From positions 38,163-102,162 of the forward strand of contig JASBSN010000090.1 of assembly GCA_030148915.1 (NCBI GenBank): DNA of 64,000 nucleotides, written 5' to 3'. The notes below the pieces were generated by a model. The model was not told the DNA's origin. It made no database searches and worked only from the letters and a program-made list of their open reading frames with translations. Below, piece after piece: positions 16,539 to 25,757 of the stretch (positions within the stretch are counted from its first letter, which is position 1; each line of letters begins with the position of its first letter). The stretch is from Thiogranum sp. (lineage in GTDB: Bacteria > Pseudomonadota > Gammaproteobacteria > DSM-19610). The position numbers were made by a program, and so were the translations under genes.

Positions 16539-18191
16539 ATGTTGCACTGGTTCATGGCTCTGAGTATCCGCTGGAAACTTCAGTTCGGTTTTTTTATGGT
16601 GACCATGATCACCACTATTTTCAATCGCCTGCTCGCTTCCAACGAACTCGGCAAGATGGTTCATATCGCCGAGAAAAACGGGGTCGCCCCTGAGGTGATT
16701 GCCCAACTCGAGGCCAACCATAGCACTTATATCTTTAATTCGTTTTGGGAGTCGGGGTTGGAGTTCGCGATTCAGTTCATGGTCATTGGCGTGGTGGCCG
16801 GGTTCTTCGTTCGCCCGATCCGCGCCTTGTGCGTGGCTCTGCAATCCGTGCAGCAGGGGGATCTGACGCGTGGCGTGCCCAATACCTCGCAAGATGAAAT
16901 CGGCGTACTGGAGCGCAGTTTCAACGAGGTGCTGAAAAAGCTCAACCATATCATGGGCAACATCAACGACAGCGGCAAAGAAATGGAGCAATCGGCGTAT
17001 CAGATAGCCACCATTTCCCATGAAATCGCCGAAGTGGGAAAAAACGAGCAGCAGCGCTCTGAAGAGGTCACCGACGCTACCGCACGATTACAAGAGATTT
17101 CCGAGTCCGTCCAGCAGTTGGCGCACGACGCTACCGAGCGCGCCAAGCAGACCGAGCACCACGCTCAGCACGGCATCGAAACCCTGCAGTCCAATATCCG
17201 GCAAATGGATCAGACTGCGCAAGAGATCAACCGCGCCGCCGGTGAGATCGGGGAACTGTCGGATTCCGCGGAAAAGATCCACGATATCGTCAACGCCATA
17301 AAAAGTATCGCCGAACAAACCAACTTGCTGTCATTGAACGCCGCAATTGAGGCGGCGCGCGCCGGTGAAGCCGGGCGCGGCTTTGCCGTGGTCGCCGATG
17401 AGGTGCGCAATCTCTCGCAAAGCACCTCGACGTCGGTGGGGGAGATTTCGACCATCATAGAAGCCGTTACCAGTAAAATCGAACGGGTTTCGCACACCAT
17501 GGGTGAGGTGGTCGAACAGGTGCATATCAATCAGACGCTCGCCGCCGAAACCAGTAGCTCGATCGAAAAAATGGGTGGCGAAGTCAGCGAATCAGCCGCT
17601 GGCAGTCACAAGATCGTCGCTGCCAGCGATCATCAGCTGGACCAGCTCGGGCGCTTACAGCAAACGCTGGACAAGCTGTTCGAGACCCTGGGCGACAGTT
17701 CCTCCAAAGTCGAGAATACCGCCGCCATCGGCGACGATTTGTTTGCAGTGACGCAGCGGCTCAATGCGCTTATGGCGGGGTTTACGTTTAATTTCGACGA
17801 ACCGATCGCACCGGCCAGTCACGAAAAGAGATCTTTCCCGAGGGCGCATAGCAGTCTGTTGGTCAAAGTGGATAATGATGGCCATCTGTTGGAGGGCGTG
17901 AGCAGTGACATCAGTCTTTCCGGGATGCAACTGCGGATGCCAAGCGCTATCCGGGCCAGCGAAAACCTTAGCATTCAGGTCTACCTGCCCTATCACAACA
18001 TGGATGAGTATGAAAAACAGACGCCGTTGACCCTCACTGGTAACATCATCTGGAACAGGATGGATAATTCCCGTTACGTCTACGGCATAGAATTTAAAGC
18101 GCTAAACGGCGGGCAGGAACAAGGTCTGCGTCAGTGCTTCGAGTTTTATCGGAAGAACCCGGAGTTCGGTGTCAACGCCCGCGCGGCCTGA
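16539..18191 (+). CDS. Methyl-accepting chemotaxis protein with C-terminal PilZ domain
   Basis: The 550-residue protein has a membrane helix near 13-30, a short external segment of about 45 residues and a second helix near 75-93. These are followed by a HAMP-like linker, a long coiled-coil signalling domain with the conserved hairpin tip [24 protein letters not shown] near 258-283, and a PilZ domain from about 428 to 540. The PilZ signature is intact: RSFPRAH (RxxxR) and DISLSG (D/NxSxxG), both needed for cyclic-di-GMP binding. It should couple cyclic di-GMP to the chemotaxis array. Its mRNA leader also carries a cyclic-di-GMP riboswitch. The tiny periplasmic loop lacks a known ligand-binding domain. 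AAGAGGA precedes the ATG. Confidence 0.92.
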   Translation: MLHWFMALSIRWKLQFGFFMVTMITTIFNRLLASNELGKMVHIAEKNGVAPEVIAQLEANHSTYIFNSFWESGLEFAIQFMVIGVVAGFFVRPIRALCVALQSVQQGDLTRGVPNTSQDEIGVLERSFNEVLKKLNHIMGNINDSGKEMEQSAYQIATISHEIAEVGKNEQQRSEEVTDATARLQEISESVQQLAHDATERAKQTEHHAQHGIETLQSNIRQMDQTAQEINRAAGEIGELSDSAEKIHDIVNAIKSIAEQTNLLSLNAAIEAARAGEAGRGFAVVADEVRNLSQSTSTSVGEISTIIEAVTSKIERVSHTMGEVVEQVHINQTLAAETSSSIEKMGGEVSESAAGSHKIVAASDHQLDQLGRLQQTLDKLFETLGDSSSKVENTAAIGDDLFAVTQRLNALMAGFTFNFDEPIAPASHEKRSFPRAHSSLLVKVDNDGHLLEGVSSDISLSGMQLRMPSAIRASENLSIQVYLPYHNMDEYEKQTPLTLTGNIIWNRMDNSRYVYGIEFKALNGGQEQGLRQCFEFYRKNPEFGVNARAA

Positions 18192-18210
18192 GCCATATTC
18201 CCGACACCTG

Positions 18211-19002
18211 TTACTGTATATCCACGCTCTCGCTCCAGTTGGTATCCGGTAAAAACTCCGCTTCTTCTTTAGCCTCGGCGGCTTCTTTATCCCGGCCCAG
18301 CGCGCTAAGAATGTGGCTCTTGAGCATCATCGCGTCTTTGTGTCTCGGGTTGAGATCCAGCGCCTGATTGACGCGTTTCAGCGCCTGCTCATCCTGTTCG
18401 AGCAGGTATAAGGTGAGGGCCAGGTTGTGATAGCCCTTCTCATAGCTCGGGTCAAGCTGAATGGTGGCTGAAAAATGCTCCATGGCGCGGCCGTAATCCT
18501 GCTTTTTAGCGTAAACCACGCCCAGATCGTCGTGCGCTTCGGCGTTTTCCGGGTCCAGCTCGATCGCCTTGGTGAGATCCTTTTCGGCGTTGGCAAAGTC
18601 CTGCTTCCACATATAGCGTACGCCGCGCTTGGTGTAGGCCCGCGAGTGGTTGGGGTGGCGCTCTATGTATACCGATATATCGGCGATACCCTCGGTGATA
18701 AAGCCCTGGCGGGCCTGCGCCATGCCGCGGCCGAAGTATGCCTCGTCGGCCCGGGGATCGAGCTCAATCGCCGTGCTGTAGTCTTCCACCGCGTCAAACA
18801 GCTCGTTGATATCAAAATACGCATCACCGCGTTTAACGTACAGCTGCGCATTCTTGGGGTCTTTTTCTATTGCCGCCGTCAGCGCCTCTATGGGGCTTTC
18901 GGCCAGCGCGCGCACTGACAACAAGCAAGAGAAACAGCCGAAGAGAACGGTGCTGACGAGCAAAGCGGAAAATCTTCTGCGAATGCTGCCTGATTGTGTC
19001 AT
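18211..19002 (-). CDS. Exported TPR-repeat protein
   Basis: The 263-residue product has a signal peptide (hydrophobic stretch about 12-31, ending RALAES) followed by about six tetratricopeptide repeats. Successive DPKNAQLYVKRGDAYF, DPRADEAYFGRGMA, HPNHSRAYTKRGVRYM, DPENAEAHDDLGVVYAKKQDYGRA and DPSYEKGYHNLALTLY units are visible. It probably acts as a periplasmic or envelope scaffold. It is convergent with the chemoreceptor gene, 19 bases apart, and has no partner of its own on this strand, so the process it serves is unknown. Confidence 0.82.
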   Translation of the reverse strand: MTQSGSIRRRFSALLVSTVLFGCFSCLLSVRALAESPIEALTAAIEKDPKNAQLYVKRGDAYFDINELFDAVEDYSTAIELDPRADEAYFGRGMAQARQGFITEGIADISVYIERHPNHSRAYTKRGVRYMWKQDFANAEKDLTKAIELDPENAEAHDDLGVVYAKKQDYGRAMEHFSATIQLDPSYEKGYHNLALTLYLLEQDEQALKRVNQALDLNPRHKDAMMLKSHILSALGRDKEAAEAKEEAEFLPDTNWSESVDIQ

Positions 19003-19210
19003 CGTGCCTTATCCTCCTGCCGTCGGGTCCATACCCGCATCGTTAAGACTATCTCAATACGCGTGCTGCATGTCTATGCAGATTATAGGCGCTTAGCGGC
19101 GGTTCAGCGAACCGATGGCTCGCGGCGTCCGGCGAGCGGGAAAAGGTTGTCCGTGGGGGGGGATTAGTTGGTATTCTCTTGCGTACCTGCTTTAACGGAG
19201 GTGTCTGCAG

Positions 19211-20314
19211 TTGTCCGGAGTCCGTGTGAAACCACGCTTACTGGTTACGCTGGTGCTGCTGTGTCCGGTGTGGATGGCGCAGGCTGGCGCGCCCCCACCG
19301 AGCGCCCAGGCGCAGGCCGGGACTTGGCGGCCCACCGCTCAAGCGTTTGCCCGCGTCAGTGTCGGGCGTGAGGCGGTGTTGAGTCTGCCGTTTGCGGCAC
19401 AGGTGATCGCGCTGCATGTACAGCCCGGCGCGCAGGTGGCGGCCGGCGACGAACTGGCGCGCGTCGACGCGCCGTTGCTCCGCCAGCACCTGGCCACCTG
19501 GGAGCAAAGTCTCCGCGAGCTTGCGCTGGCGCGTAAACGTCTGAGCGCGCTCAACCAGGCCGAACGCGATCAGGCGGTGACCCGCCGCGAGCGCCTGACC
19601 GGAGAGCAGCAGTTGTCGCGCAGTGAAGGCCAGTCGCGGCTGGCCTGGGACGCGCTGGCCGCCGATCTGGATTACCTGCACACCCAGGCGGATGCCGCGT
19701 CGCTGGCGCGGCGAATCGATAAGCAGGGTTTGCAGGTTGTGGCGCAGAGCCTGGGCGATTTGCGCGCCCCCTTTGCCGGCGTGGTGGCCGGACGACCGGC
19801 TGTTTTGGGTCAACAATTGGCCGCCGGCGAACCGCTGCTCGAAATCGAAAGCCTGGATCAGGCCTATCTGGATGTGGGCGTGGCGCAAGCCGAGCTTCCC
19901 CGTTGGCGGGGTGGCGAGACGCGCTGGCGCTCACCGGCCGGCAGTGTTGCCCTTACGGCGCTGCAGAGCGCGCCGCGTTATGACGCTGCCAGTGGTCTGT
20001 GGTTGCTGCGCTTCCAGGCCAGTGCCGCTGCGTTGGCATCGCGTGACGGGGCCTGGGTACGGGTGGAGCATCTGGGCGCCCCGGAAGCGGTGCTCTGGGT
20101 GCCGGCCTCCGCGGTGGTTGCACGTAACGGTAAGACCTGGTGCGTGCGCCAGCGCGGCGAGCGCTTCGAGCCTGTCGAGGTCGGCGTCGGCACGCGGCAG
20201 CACGGGCGCATCCCGGTTATCTCCGGGCTGAGGGCGGGCGACCGGGTGGTGACCGAAGGCGCCTACGAGCTGCTCTATCGCGATATTAAAGACCTTATCC
20301 GTTTCGAGGACTGA
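19211..20314 (+). CDS. RND efflux periplasmic adaptor (membrane fusion) subunit
   Basis: The 367-residue protein is an HlyD/AcrA-type adaptor that links an inner-membrane RND pump to an outer-membrane channel. It has a signal peptide ending near MAQAG, the first half of a lipoyl-like domain (LHVQPGAQVAAGDELARVD), an alpha-helical hairpin from about 90 to 175, the second lipoyl half (LRAPFAGVVAGRPAVLGQQLAAGEPLLEIE) and a C-terminal beta-barrel domain ending with GLRAGDRVVTEGAYELL. The start is TTG at 19211, supported by CGGAGGTG 8 bases upstream; GTG 19226 is an alternative. The pump gene starts 5 bases after the stop. Confidence 0.87.
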   Translation: MSGVRVKPRLLVTLVLLCPVWMAQAGAPPPSAQAQAGTWRPTAQAFARVSVGREAVLSLPFAAQVIALHVQPGAQVAAGDELARVDAPLLRQHLATWEQSLRELALARKRLSALNQAERDQAVTRRERLTGEQQLSRSEGQSRLAWDALAADLDYLHTQADAASLARRIDKQGLQVVAQSLGDLRAPFAGVVAGRPAVLGQQLAAGEPLLEIESLDQAYLDVGVAQAELPRWRGGETRWRSPAGSVALTALQSAPRYDAASGLWLLRFQASAAALASRDGAWVRVEHLGAPEAVLWVPASAVVARNGKTWCVRQRGERFEPVEVGVGTRQHGRIPVISGLRAGDRVVTEGAYELLYRDIKDLIRFED

Positions 20315-20319
20315 GCCCG

Positions 20320-23300
20320 GTGCTTGAAGGCATTTTGCGCAATCCCGTCGCCGTGCTGCTCGGTATGCTGCTCATCGCACTGGGCGGTCTGGCCAGCCTG
20401 CCGGGCCTGCCGGTCGATCTGTTTCCGGCGCTCGATTATCCGCTGATTAATGTCGTTAGCCACTACCCGGCAGGTACCGCCGAGGATGTGGAGCAGTTGC
20501 TCACGCGCCCCATCGAGAGCGCCATGCTGGGCCTGACCCACCTGCGTCGGGTGCGTTCGACCTCGGCACCCGGTTTTTCGCAAGTGACGGTGGAGTTCAC
20601 CGCGGGCGTGGACGTATTGCAGGCGCGCCAGTTGGTCGACGGCGCCCTGGCGGCGGTGACGCTGCCCGGCGCTACCCGGGCGCAGCTGGAGAATATCGGC
20701 TCCTCGCTGGCCATGTTGTCCACTTACACCCTGAGCGGTGGTGATCCGGTGGCGCTGCGCGGTTGGGCCGAGTACCGACTGGCGCCGCGTCTGGCGGCGC
20801 TGCCAGGCGTGGCACGGGTGCAGGTGATGGGCGGCGGCGAGGCGGCCTGGCGCATCGACGTCGACCCCCTGAGTCTCAAGCGCCACCACCTGTCACTACA
20901 GGCGCTGGCCGCTGCGGTGCGCGGCGCCAACGTGCTGGATACCGGCGGCTATCTCGAACAGCATGGGCGCGACCTGCTGGTGCGCACCGACGGGCGTCTG
21001 TTGAACCTGGACGATCTCCGGCAGGTTACAGTGGGTCATGCCAAGGACGGTCGCCCGCTGCAGTTGGCCGAGGTGGCGCACGTGTACGCCGGCGCCAAGC
21101 CACAGCGCTACGTGGTCAGCCGCGACCGCCTGCCCGCGGTGGCTTTCACTGTGCAGAAGCAACCCGGGGCCAGCACGCTGGCGGTTTCGGCCGCGGTCGA
21201 TGCGGCGCTTGCCGACACCCGGCTACCGCCTGCCGCGCGGTTGCATAAGTTCTATGATCAGGCCGAGATCATTGGCCTGGCCTATCGCAACATGCGCAAT
21301 AATCTGTTCCTGGGGGCGCTGCTGGCGGTGGCGGCCGTATTTTTCATCCTCGGGCGTAACCGCGCCAGTCTGGTGATCGCCATCAGTTTGCCGCTGACGG
21401 TGCTGGGGACGTTCTGGGTCATGGTCAGCCTGAACCTGGGCCTTAATCTAATGACCTTGGGGGCACTGACCGTGGCCATCGGCATGCTCGCCGATGACGC
21501 CATCGTGGTGCTGGAGAATATCGACCGTCACCGCGCCCCGGGAAAGCCCGATTGGCGCGCCGCCATCGACGGGACCCGGGAAATTCTCGGCGCCGATGTC
21601 GCGGGCACGTTAACGGTGCTGGCAGCGTTTGCGCCGCTGGTTATCGTCGGCGGCCTGGCTGGTCGTTTGACGCACGCCTTTGGTATGACCTTCAGTGTGC
21701 TGCTACTGTTTTCGCTACTGCTCTCTCTTACCCTGATCCCATTGGCGGCGGCTCACTGGATGCGTCCGCTGAGTGGGACAGCGGCGCTGGGCAACACCGC
21801 CGGCGCCCGATTGGTGTCCGCCTTCGAGCGGCTAAATTTGCGCGTACTCGATGCGCTGCTGCACCATCGGATCAAAACCGTGGCGCTGACATTACTGATG
21901 CTGGTGCTCAGCCTGCTGCTGTTGGTCTTTAATCCGGCGCGTCTGCTGCCGCTGCTGGACGAGGACAGCCTACTGCTGAGTTACCAACTGGCGCCCGGTA
22001 CGTCGCTGGCCGAGAGTGATCGTGTGGGCAGCGACCTGGAGCGGCGGCTGCTGGCGCTACCCGAGGTGGCCTCGGTGTATCGACGCACCGGTTCGCCGGC
22101 GGCATCTTTCTATATTGAGCGACCCGAGGAAGGGGAGCTGGTGCTACGTCTGGATAGACGCCACGCGCCCGATGCCCTGGTTGCGCGCGCCAGAGTCGAA
22201 CGCCTGCTGGCGCGGACACCCGGCGTGGTAGGCCGGGTCAACGAGCCGACCAGCGAAAAGCTGGACGAATCGCTTTCCGGTCTGCCGGCGCTGTTCGGTA
22301 TTACGCTCTACGGCAAGGATCTGCGCCAACTCTATGCGGCCGCTGCGCGGGTCGAGGCGGCGGCGCGCCAGGTGCCCGGCCTGAGCGGCGTGGTCAACAA
22401 CACCAAAATCCAGGTCGATCAGCTGCGCGTACGCGTCGACCCGAGCGCGTTGGCACGCTTTGACGTCAGCAGCGCACAGGTTGCGCAGACGGTGCGTATC
22501 GCCATGCAGGGCGAGACGCTCACCCAGGCGCTCATCGACCAGCAGCCGATGGATATCTTCCTGCGCTACAGCCTGGCCTGGCGCGACAGTATCGACGAAC
22601 TGCGCCGGATTCAGGTCAGCGACCGTCAGGGCGAGTTGGTGCCGTTAGAGCGACTGGCGCACATCGAGGCGTTATCGAGCTACCCGAGCATCGAGCACCA
22701 GCGCGGTCAGCGCACGCTGACGTTGACCGCGGCCATTGACGGCAATCCACTAGGCGTGATCCGTCGCCTCGATCGCGCCCTCGCCGAGCTTAAGCTGCCC
22801 GCGGATATTCAGTGGAGTTACACCGGTGAATACGGCGAACTGCTACACACCGGGGCGCAGATGTTGTGGGTAGTGCTGGCCGCGGCGCTGCTGGTCTATG
22901 GCATTATCGCCGTCCAACTGGGCAACTGGCTGGATCCGGCCGTAGTACTTGTCAAGCTGCCGCTGGATTTCACCGGCGCCGCTGTGGCGTTGTTCGTTAC
23001 CCGCCAGCACCTGGATCTTACCGTGGCCATCGGCTTTATCACACTGATCGGCGTGGCGACCAACAACGGTGTCATGCTGCTGAGTTTTATTCGCCATTTC
23101 AGAGAGCAGGGTCTGGATGCCTTCGCCGCGGTGCGTGAAGCGGTGCGCGTGCGCTCGCGGCCCATGCTGTTGACGCATCTCACCACCCTGCTGGCGTTGG
23201 TTCCGGCGGCGCTCGGCCTCGGCTCAGGCCCGCAGCTGCTGCAGCCACTGGGTATTATGCTCTTCGGCGGCTTGACCGTGGGCACCGTGCTGACGCTCAA

Positions 23301-23361
23301 TCTGTTGCCGGTCATCTATCTGCTCACCGAGCGCTGGCGCCGCGCTGCGGTGTCTCGCTGA
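20320..23361 (+). CDS. RND family efflux transporter, inner-membrane pump
   Basis: At 1013 residues this is a full-length AcrB/CusA-type proton antiporter with twelve predicted helices and two large periplasmic loops. The TM4 segment GMLADDAIVVLENIDRHR carries the paired aspartates of the proton relay. The TM10 equivalent reads GVATNNGVMLLSF, with Asn where AcrB has Lys, a variation also known in other drug-type RND pumps. The start is GTG at 20320, 5 bases after the adaptor gene. No TolC-like gene is adjacent, so the pump probably borrows an outer-membrane channel encoded elsewhere. Substrate cannot be predicted. Confidence 0.88.
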   Translation: MLEGILRNPVAVLLGMLLIALGGLASLPGLPVDLFPALDYPLINVVSHYPAGTAEDVEQLLTRPIESAMLGLTHLRRVRSTSAPGFSQVTVEFTAGVDVLQARQLVDGALAAVTLPGATRAQLENIGSSLAMLSTYTLSGGDPVALRGWAEYRLAPRLAALPGVARVQVMGGGEAAWRIDVDPLSLKRHHLSLQALAAAVRGANVLDTGGYLEQHGRDLLVRTDGRLLNLDDLRQVTVGHAKDGRPLQLAEVAHVYAGAKPQRYVVSRDRLPAVAFTVQKQPGASTLAVSAAVDAALADTRLPPAARLHKFYDQAEIIGLAYRNMRNNLFLGALLAVAAVFFILGRNRASLVIAISLPLTVLGTFWVMVSLNLGLNLMTLGALTVAIGMLADDAIVVLENIDRHRAPGKPDWRAAIDGTREILGADVAGTLTVLAAFAPLVIVGGLAGRLTHAFGMTFSVLLLFSLLLSLTLIPLAAAHWMRPLSGTAALGNTAGARLVSAFERLNLRVLDALLHHRIKTVALTLLMLVLSLLLLVFNPARLLPLLDEDSLLLSYQLAPGTSLAESDRVGSDLERRLLALPEVASVYRRTGSPAASFYIERPEEGELVLRLDRRHAPDALVARARVERLLARTPGVVGRVNEPTSEKLDESLSGLPALFGITLYGKDLRQLYAAAARVEAAARQVPGLSGVVNNTKIQVDQLRVRVDPSALARFDVSSAQVAQTVRIAMQGETLTQALIDQQPMDIFLRYSLAWRDSIDELRRIQVSDRQGELVPLERLAHIEALSSYPSIEHQRGQRTLTLTAAIDGNPLGVIRRLDRALAELKLPADIQWSYTGEYGELLHTGAQMLWVVLAAALLVYGIIAVQLGNWLDPAVVLVKLPLDFTGAAVALFVTRQHLDLTVAIGFITLIGVATNNGVMLLSFIRHFREQGLDAFAAVREAVRVRSRPMLLTHLTTLLALVPAALGLGSGPQLLQPLGIMLFGGLTVGTVLTLNLLPVIYLLTERWRRAAVSR

Positions 23362-23514
23362 GCCTCGGGGTACGCGGCCCGCCGGCCATTCATCCTCTCG
23401 TAACCTGCCAGACCTATAATGCGCTTACGGCCGGTAGGGAACCGTAGTTTGAGAGCCGGCCGCCGGTCCTTGGGCGGTTGTTTAAAGTCCGGGTGGAACA
23501 AGCGGCGCCATAAC

Positions 23515-25272
23515 ATGCAGTGGGACCAAAGCTCTGAGATCGACCGCGCCGGCGGTCTGCTGAAATATGTCCAGCCGGTACACCCGTCCACGCCGATGCT
23601 CGAGGTTTTCGAGCGCTTCATCAGCCACACCTCTCTTTACTCTGTGCCGGTGGTGGAGCTCAAGTCGCCGGTAGGGCTGGTCAATCGCAACAAGCTTATA
23701 GAGCTGTTCAGCAAGCCCTTCACGCGTGAGCTGTACGGCAGGAAGCCGATCTGTGATCTCATGGACCGCAAGCCCATCGTCGTTGATGTCGGCGAAAGCA
23801 CCGACGATCTGGCGCGCATTATTGTCGACGCCGGCATGCAATATATGTACGACGGTTTTATCCTGACCGAGGGTGAAGCCTACGTCGGTATGGGAACCGG
23901 GCATGATTTGTTGAATGCCATAACCGAACGTAAACAGGCGCACCTTTATCATCTCGCTCACTACGACCAGCTCACCGGACTGCCGAACCGATTATTGTTG
24001 ATGGATCGGCTGACCCATGCCTGTTCGCAGGCATACCGGCGTGAGCGGTTGGTCGCTCTGCTGTTTATTGATCTCGATCGTTTTAAACTGGTCAACGACA
24101 CCCACGGCCACGTTATCGGGGATCGTCTGCTGCAGGAAATTGCTTCTCGTCTGAAGTTATGCCTTCGCAGCAATGATACGGTTGCCCGTCTTGGCGGTGA
24201 TGAATTTACTGTGATTCTGGAAGATATTCAGCACGTGGAAACCGTCGCGGGAGTCGCGAGAAAACTCCTGGCGGCTTTGTCGGCGCCGGTCGAAATCGAG
24301 CGCCACGAGCTATTCATCAGCGCCAGCATTGGCGTCGTGTTCTATCCGTTTTCCAATGACACCAGTGAGAGTCTGATAAAAAAGGCCGACGCCGCCATGT
24401 ATTCCGCCAAGCAGCACGGCCGCAACGGTTTCCAGTTCTTCACCTGGGAAATGAGTGCTGCGGTGTTCGAGCGCTTGAGGATAGAAAACAGTCTGCGCTA
24501 TGCATTGGAGCGAAATGAGCTCGTACTGCATTACCAGCCCCAGGTGGAATTGAGCACCGGCCGGCTGGTCGGAGTTGAAGCTCTGCTGCGCTGGAGTCAC
24601 CCCGAGATGGGCCTGATCTCACCGGATGTATTTATTCCCATAGCGGAGGAATGTGGTCTGATTCATGAAATCGGCGAGCACGTCCTGCGCACCGCCTGCA
24701 GTCAGAACCACGCTTGGCAGAAGGCCGGGCTGCCGCCGGTCAAAGTCGCGGTTAATCTTTCTGCCTGTCAGATGAATCAGGCCTTGCCGAAGCTGGTGCA
24801 GTTGATACTGGGTGAAACCGGTCTGGGGCCCTCCTATCTCGAACTGGAATTGACTGAAAATATTCTGCTGGAAAATGTCGACGAGTCAATCGAGATTTTG
24901 CGCGAGCTGAGCGGCATGGGCGTTAAGGCCTCGATCGATGATTTCGGTACCGGCTATTCGTCGCTGAGTTACTTGCAGCGCCTGCCAATTAGCACGTTGA
25001 AGATAGATCGCTCTTTCCTGTTTGGCGTCCAGTCCGAAGCTGACGACACGACGCTTATCACGACAATTATCGCCATGGCTCATAACATGAAGCTAAATGT
25101 CATCGCCGAAGGCGTGGAAACATTTTGTCAGCTGCAAATGCTGCAGACAAACAATTGTGACTACGCGCAGGGTTATTACTTCAGCCGTCCGTGTCCGGCG
25201 AATGAAGTGGCTGAATTGTTGGACAGCCGGTATGCGCTTGTCTCGCCGGCTCCTCGGCGTGAGAAATGCTAG
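23515..25272 (+). CDS. CBS-GGDEF-EAL cyclic-di-GMP turnover protein
   Basis: From ATG 23515 the protein has 585 residues and no membrane segment. Residues about 15-130 form a CBS-domain pair (LYSVPVV, VGLVNRNKLIELF, then CDLMDRKPIVVDVGEST), which usually senses adenine nucleotides. A diguanylate cyclase domain follows with intact GGDEF at 227-231 and an inhibitory RxxD (RSND, 218-221) five residues before it. The EAL phosphodiesterase domain starts with EALLRW near 355 and keeps NLSACQ, ELELTEN, DDFGTGYSS, KIDRSF and EGVET, all needed for catalysis. It may therefore both make and break cyclic di-GMP. An upstream in-frame ATG at 23419 adds a low-complexity basic stretch and is unlikely. Confidence 0.88.
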   Translation: MQWDQSSEIDRAGGLLKYVQPVHPSTPMLEVFERFISHTSLYSVPVVELKSPVGLVNRNKLIELFSKPFTRELYGRKPICDLMDRKPIVVDVGESTDDLARIIVDAGMQYMYDGFILTEGEAYVGMGTGHDLLNAITERKQAHLYHLAHYDQLTGLPNRLLLMDRLTHACSQAYRRERLVALLFIDLDRFKLVNDTHGHVIGDRLLQEIASRLKLCLRSNDTVARLGGDEFTVILEDIQHVETVAGVARKLLAALSAPVEIERHELFISASIGVVFYPFSNDTSESLIKKADAAMYSAKQHGRNGFQFFTWEMSAAVFERLRIENSLRYALERNELVLHYQPQVELSTGRLVGVEALLRWSHPEMGLISPDVFIPIAEECGLIHEIGEHVLRTACSQNHAWQKAGLPPVKVAVNLSACQMNQALPKLVQLILGETGLGPSYLELELTENILLENVDESIEILRELSGMGVKASIDDFGTGYSSLSYLQRLPISTLKIDRSFLFGVQSEADDTTLITTIIAMAHNMKLNVIAEGVETFCQLQMLQTNNCDYAQGYYFSRPCPANEVAELLDSRYALVSPAPRREKC

Positions 25273-25294
25273 GGAAGCTGATTAATTCCTTTTC

Positions 25295-25363
25295 CGTCAT
25301 TCTGGCGTGTGCCTGAATCCAGCAAGATCAACGCATTGGATTCCGGCATGCGCCGGAATGACG
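25295..25363. repeat. Palindromic dispersed repeat, complete copy
   Basis: CGTCATTCTGGCG (25295-25307) pairs over 13 bp, with one wobble, with CGCCGGAATGACG (25351-25363). The inner bases (GCCTGAATCCAG against TTGGATTCCGGC) extend the arms, giving an approximately 69-base inverted repeat. It resembles the GTCATTCCGGC-type REP-like elements scattered in many proteobacterial genomes. Confidence 0.8.
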
Positions 25364-25379
25364 AATTGAGGCGTATGTT

Positions 25380-25408
25380 CCGTCATTCTGGCGTATGCCA
25401 GAATCCAG
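25380..25408 (+). repeat. Palindromic dispersed repeat, left arm only
   Basis: CCGTCATTCTGGCGTATGCCAGAATCCAG repeats the left arm of the copy 86 bases upstream with two or three changes. It can itself fold (TCATTCTGGC with GCCAGAAT), but the distal arm is replaced by the sequence TTCGCTCGCCCTTCGGGC (25435-25452). Confidence 0.75.
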
Positions 25409-25663
25409 TTAAATCAGTGCATTGGATGATTGGCTTCGCTCGCCCTTCGGGCTGGAGCTTTGCAGCCCGTACAGTTTGTCATGGGCGGCGTCACCCTGCT
25501 CAGAATCGATAGCGCCACTCGCCGATGATCGGCTGGCGCGGCGTACCGGCTCACCGCAGCGGGTCAGAGGGTAACGGGATGCGCAGCTGTCGTCGGGCAA
25601 CAGGTCACATCCATCCGCCCCGGGCGTGGGACTGTAGGAAGGCCCTGTAGGGGGACGCCGATA

Positions 25664-25691
25664 TTGCGTCGCGGCCCTCGCGGTCTATTAT
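25664..25691 (+). promoter_or_regulatory. Candidate sigma-70 promoter of the trehalose operon
   Basis: TTGCGT (25664-25669) and TATTAT (25686-25691) are separated by 16 bases, giving a predicted start near 25698 and a leader of about 60 bases before ATG 25758. This is a pattern match only. Confidence 0.42.
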
Positions 25692-25757
25692 CTTACCTGG
25701 CCTGCCCAGGTGTTCGACCTGGCAGGGGCCGGATCAAACGCCAGGGAGTTTTTTTAT

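Larger units (their letters stand above)
25273..25757. other. Non-coding region with palindromic repeats
   Basis: The 485 bases between the GGDEF-EAL gene and the trehalose operon hold no gene that I can support. The first third is two copies of a dispersed palindromic repeat (see separate entries), followed by a TTCGCTCGCCCTTCGGGC hairpin. The last 100 bases carry a plausible promoter for the downstream operon. Confidence 0.65.

Noticed and set aside
21290-23100. Asn replacing the AcrB TM10 lysine in the RND pump
   Set aside because: Asn-Asn at this position occurs in other drug-type RND pumps, and the TM4 Asp pair is intact, so it is not evidence of an inactive or novel transporter.
23419-23514. 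N-terminal extension of the GGDEF-EAL protein from ATG 23419
   Set aside because: The 32 extra residues are basic low-complexity sequence read from intergenic DNA and do not resemble a signal or a domain.
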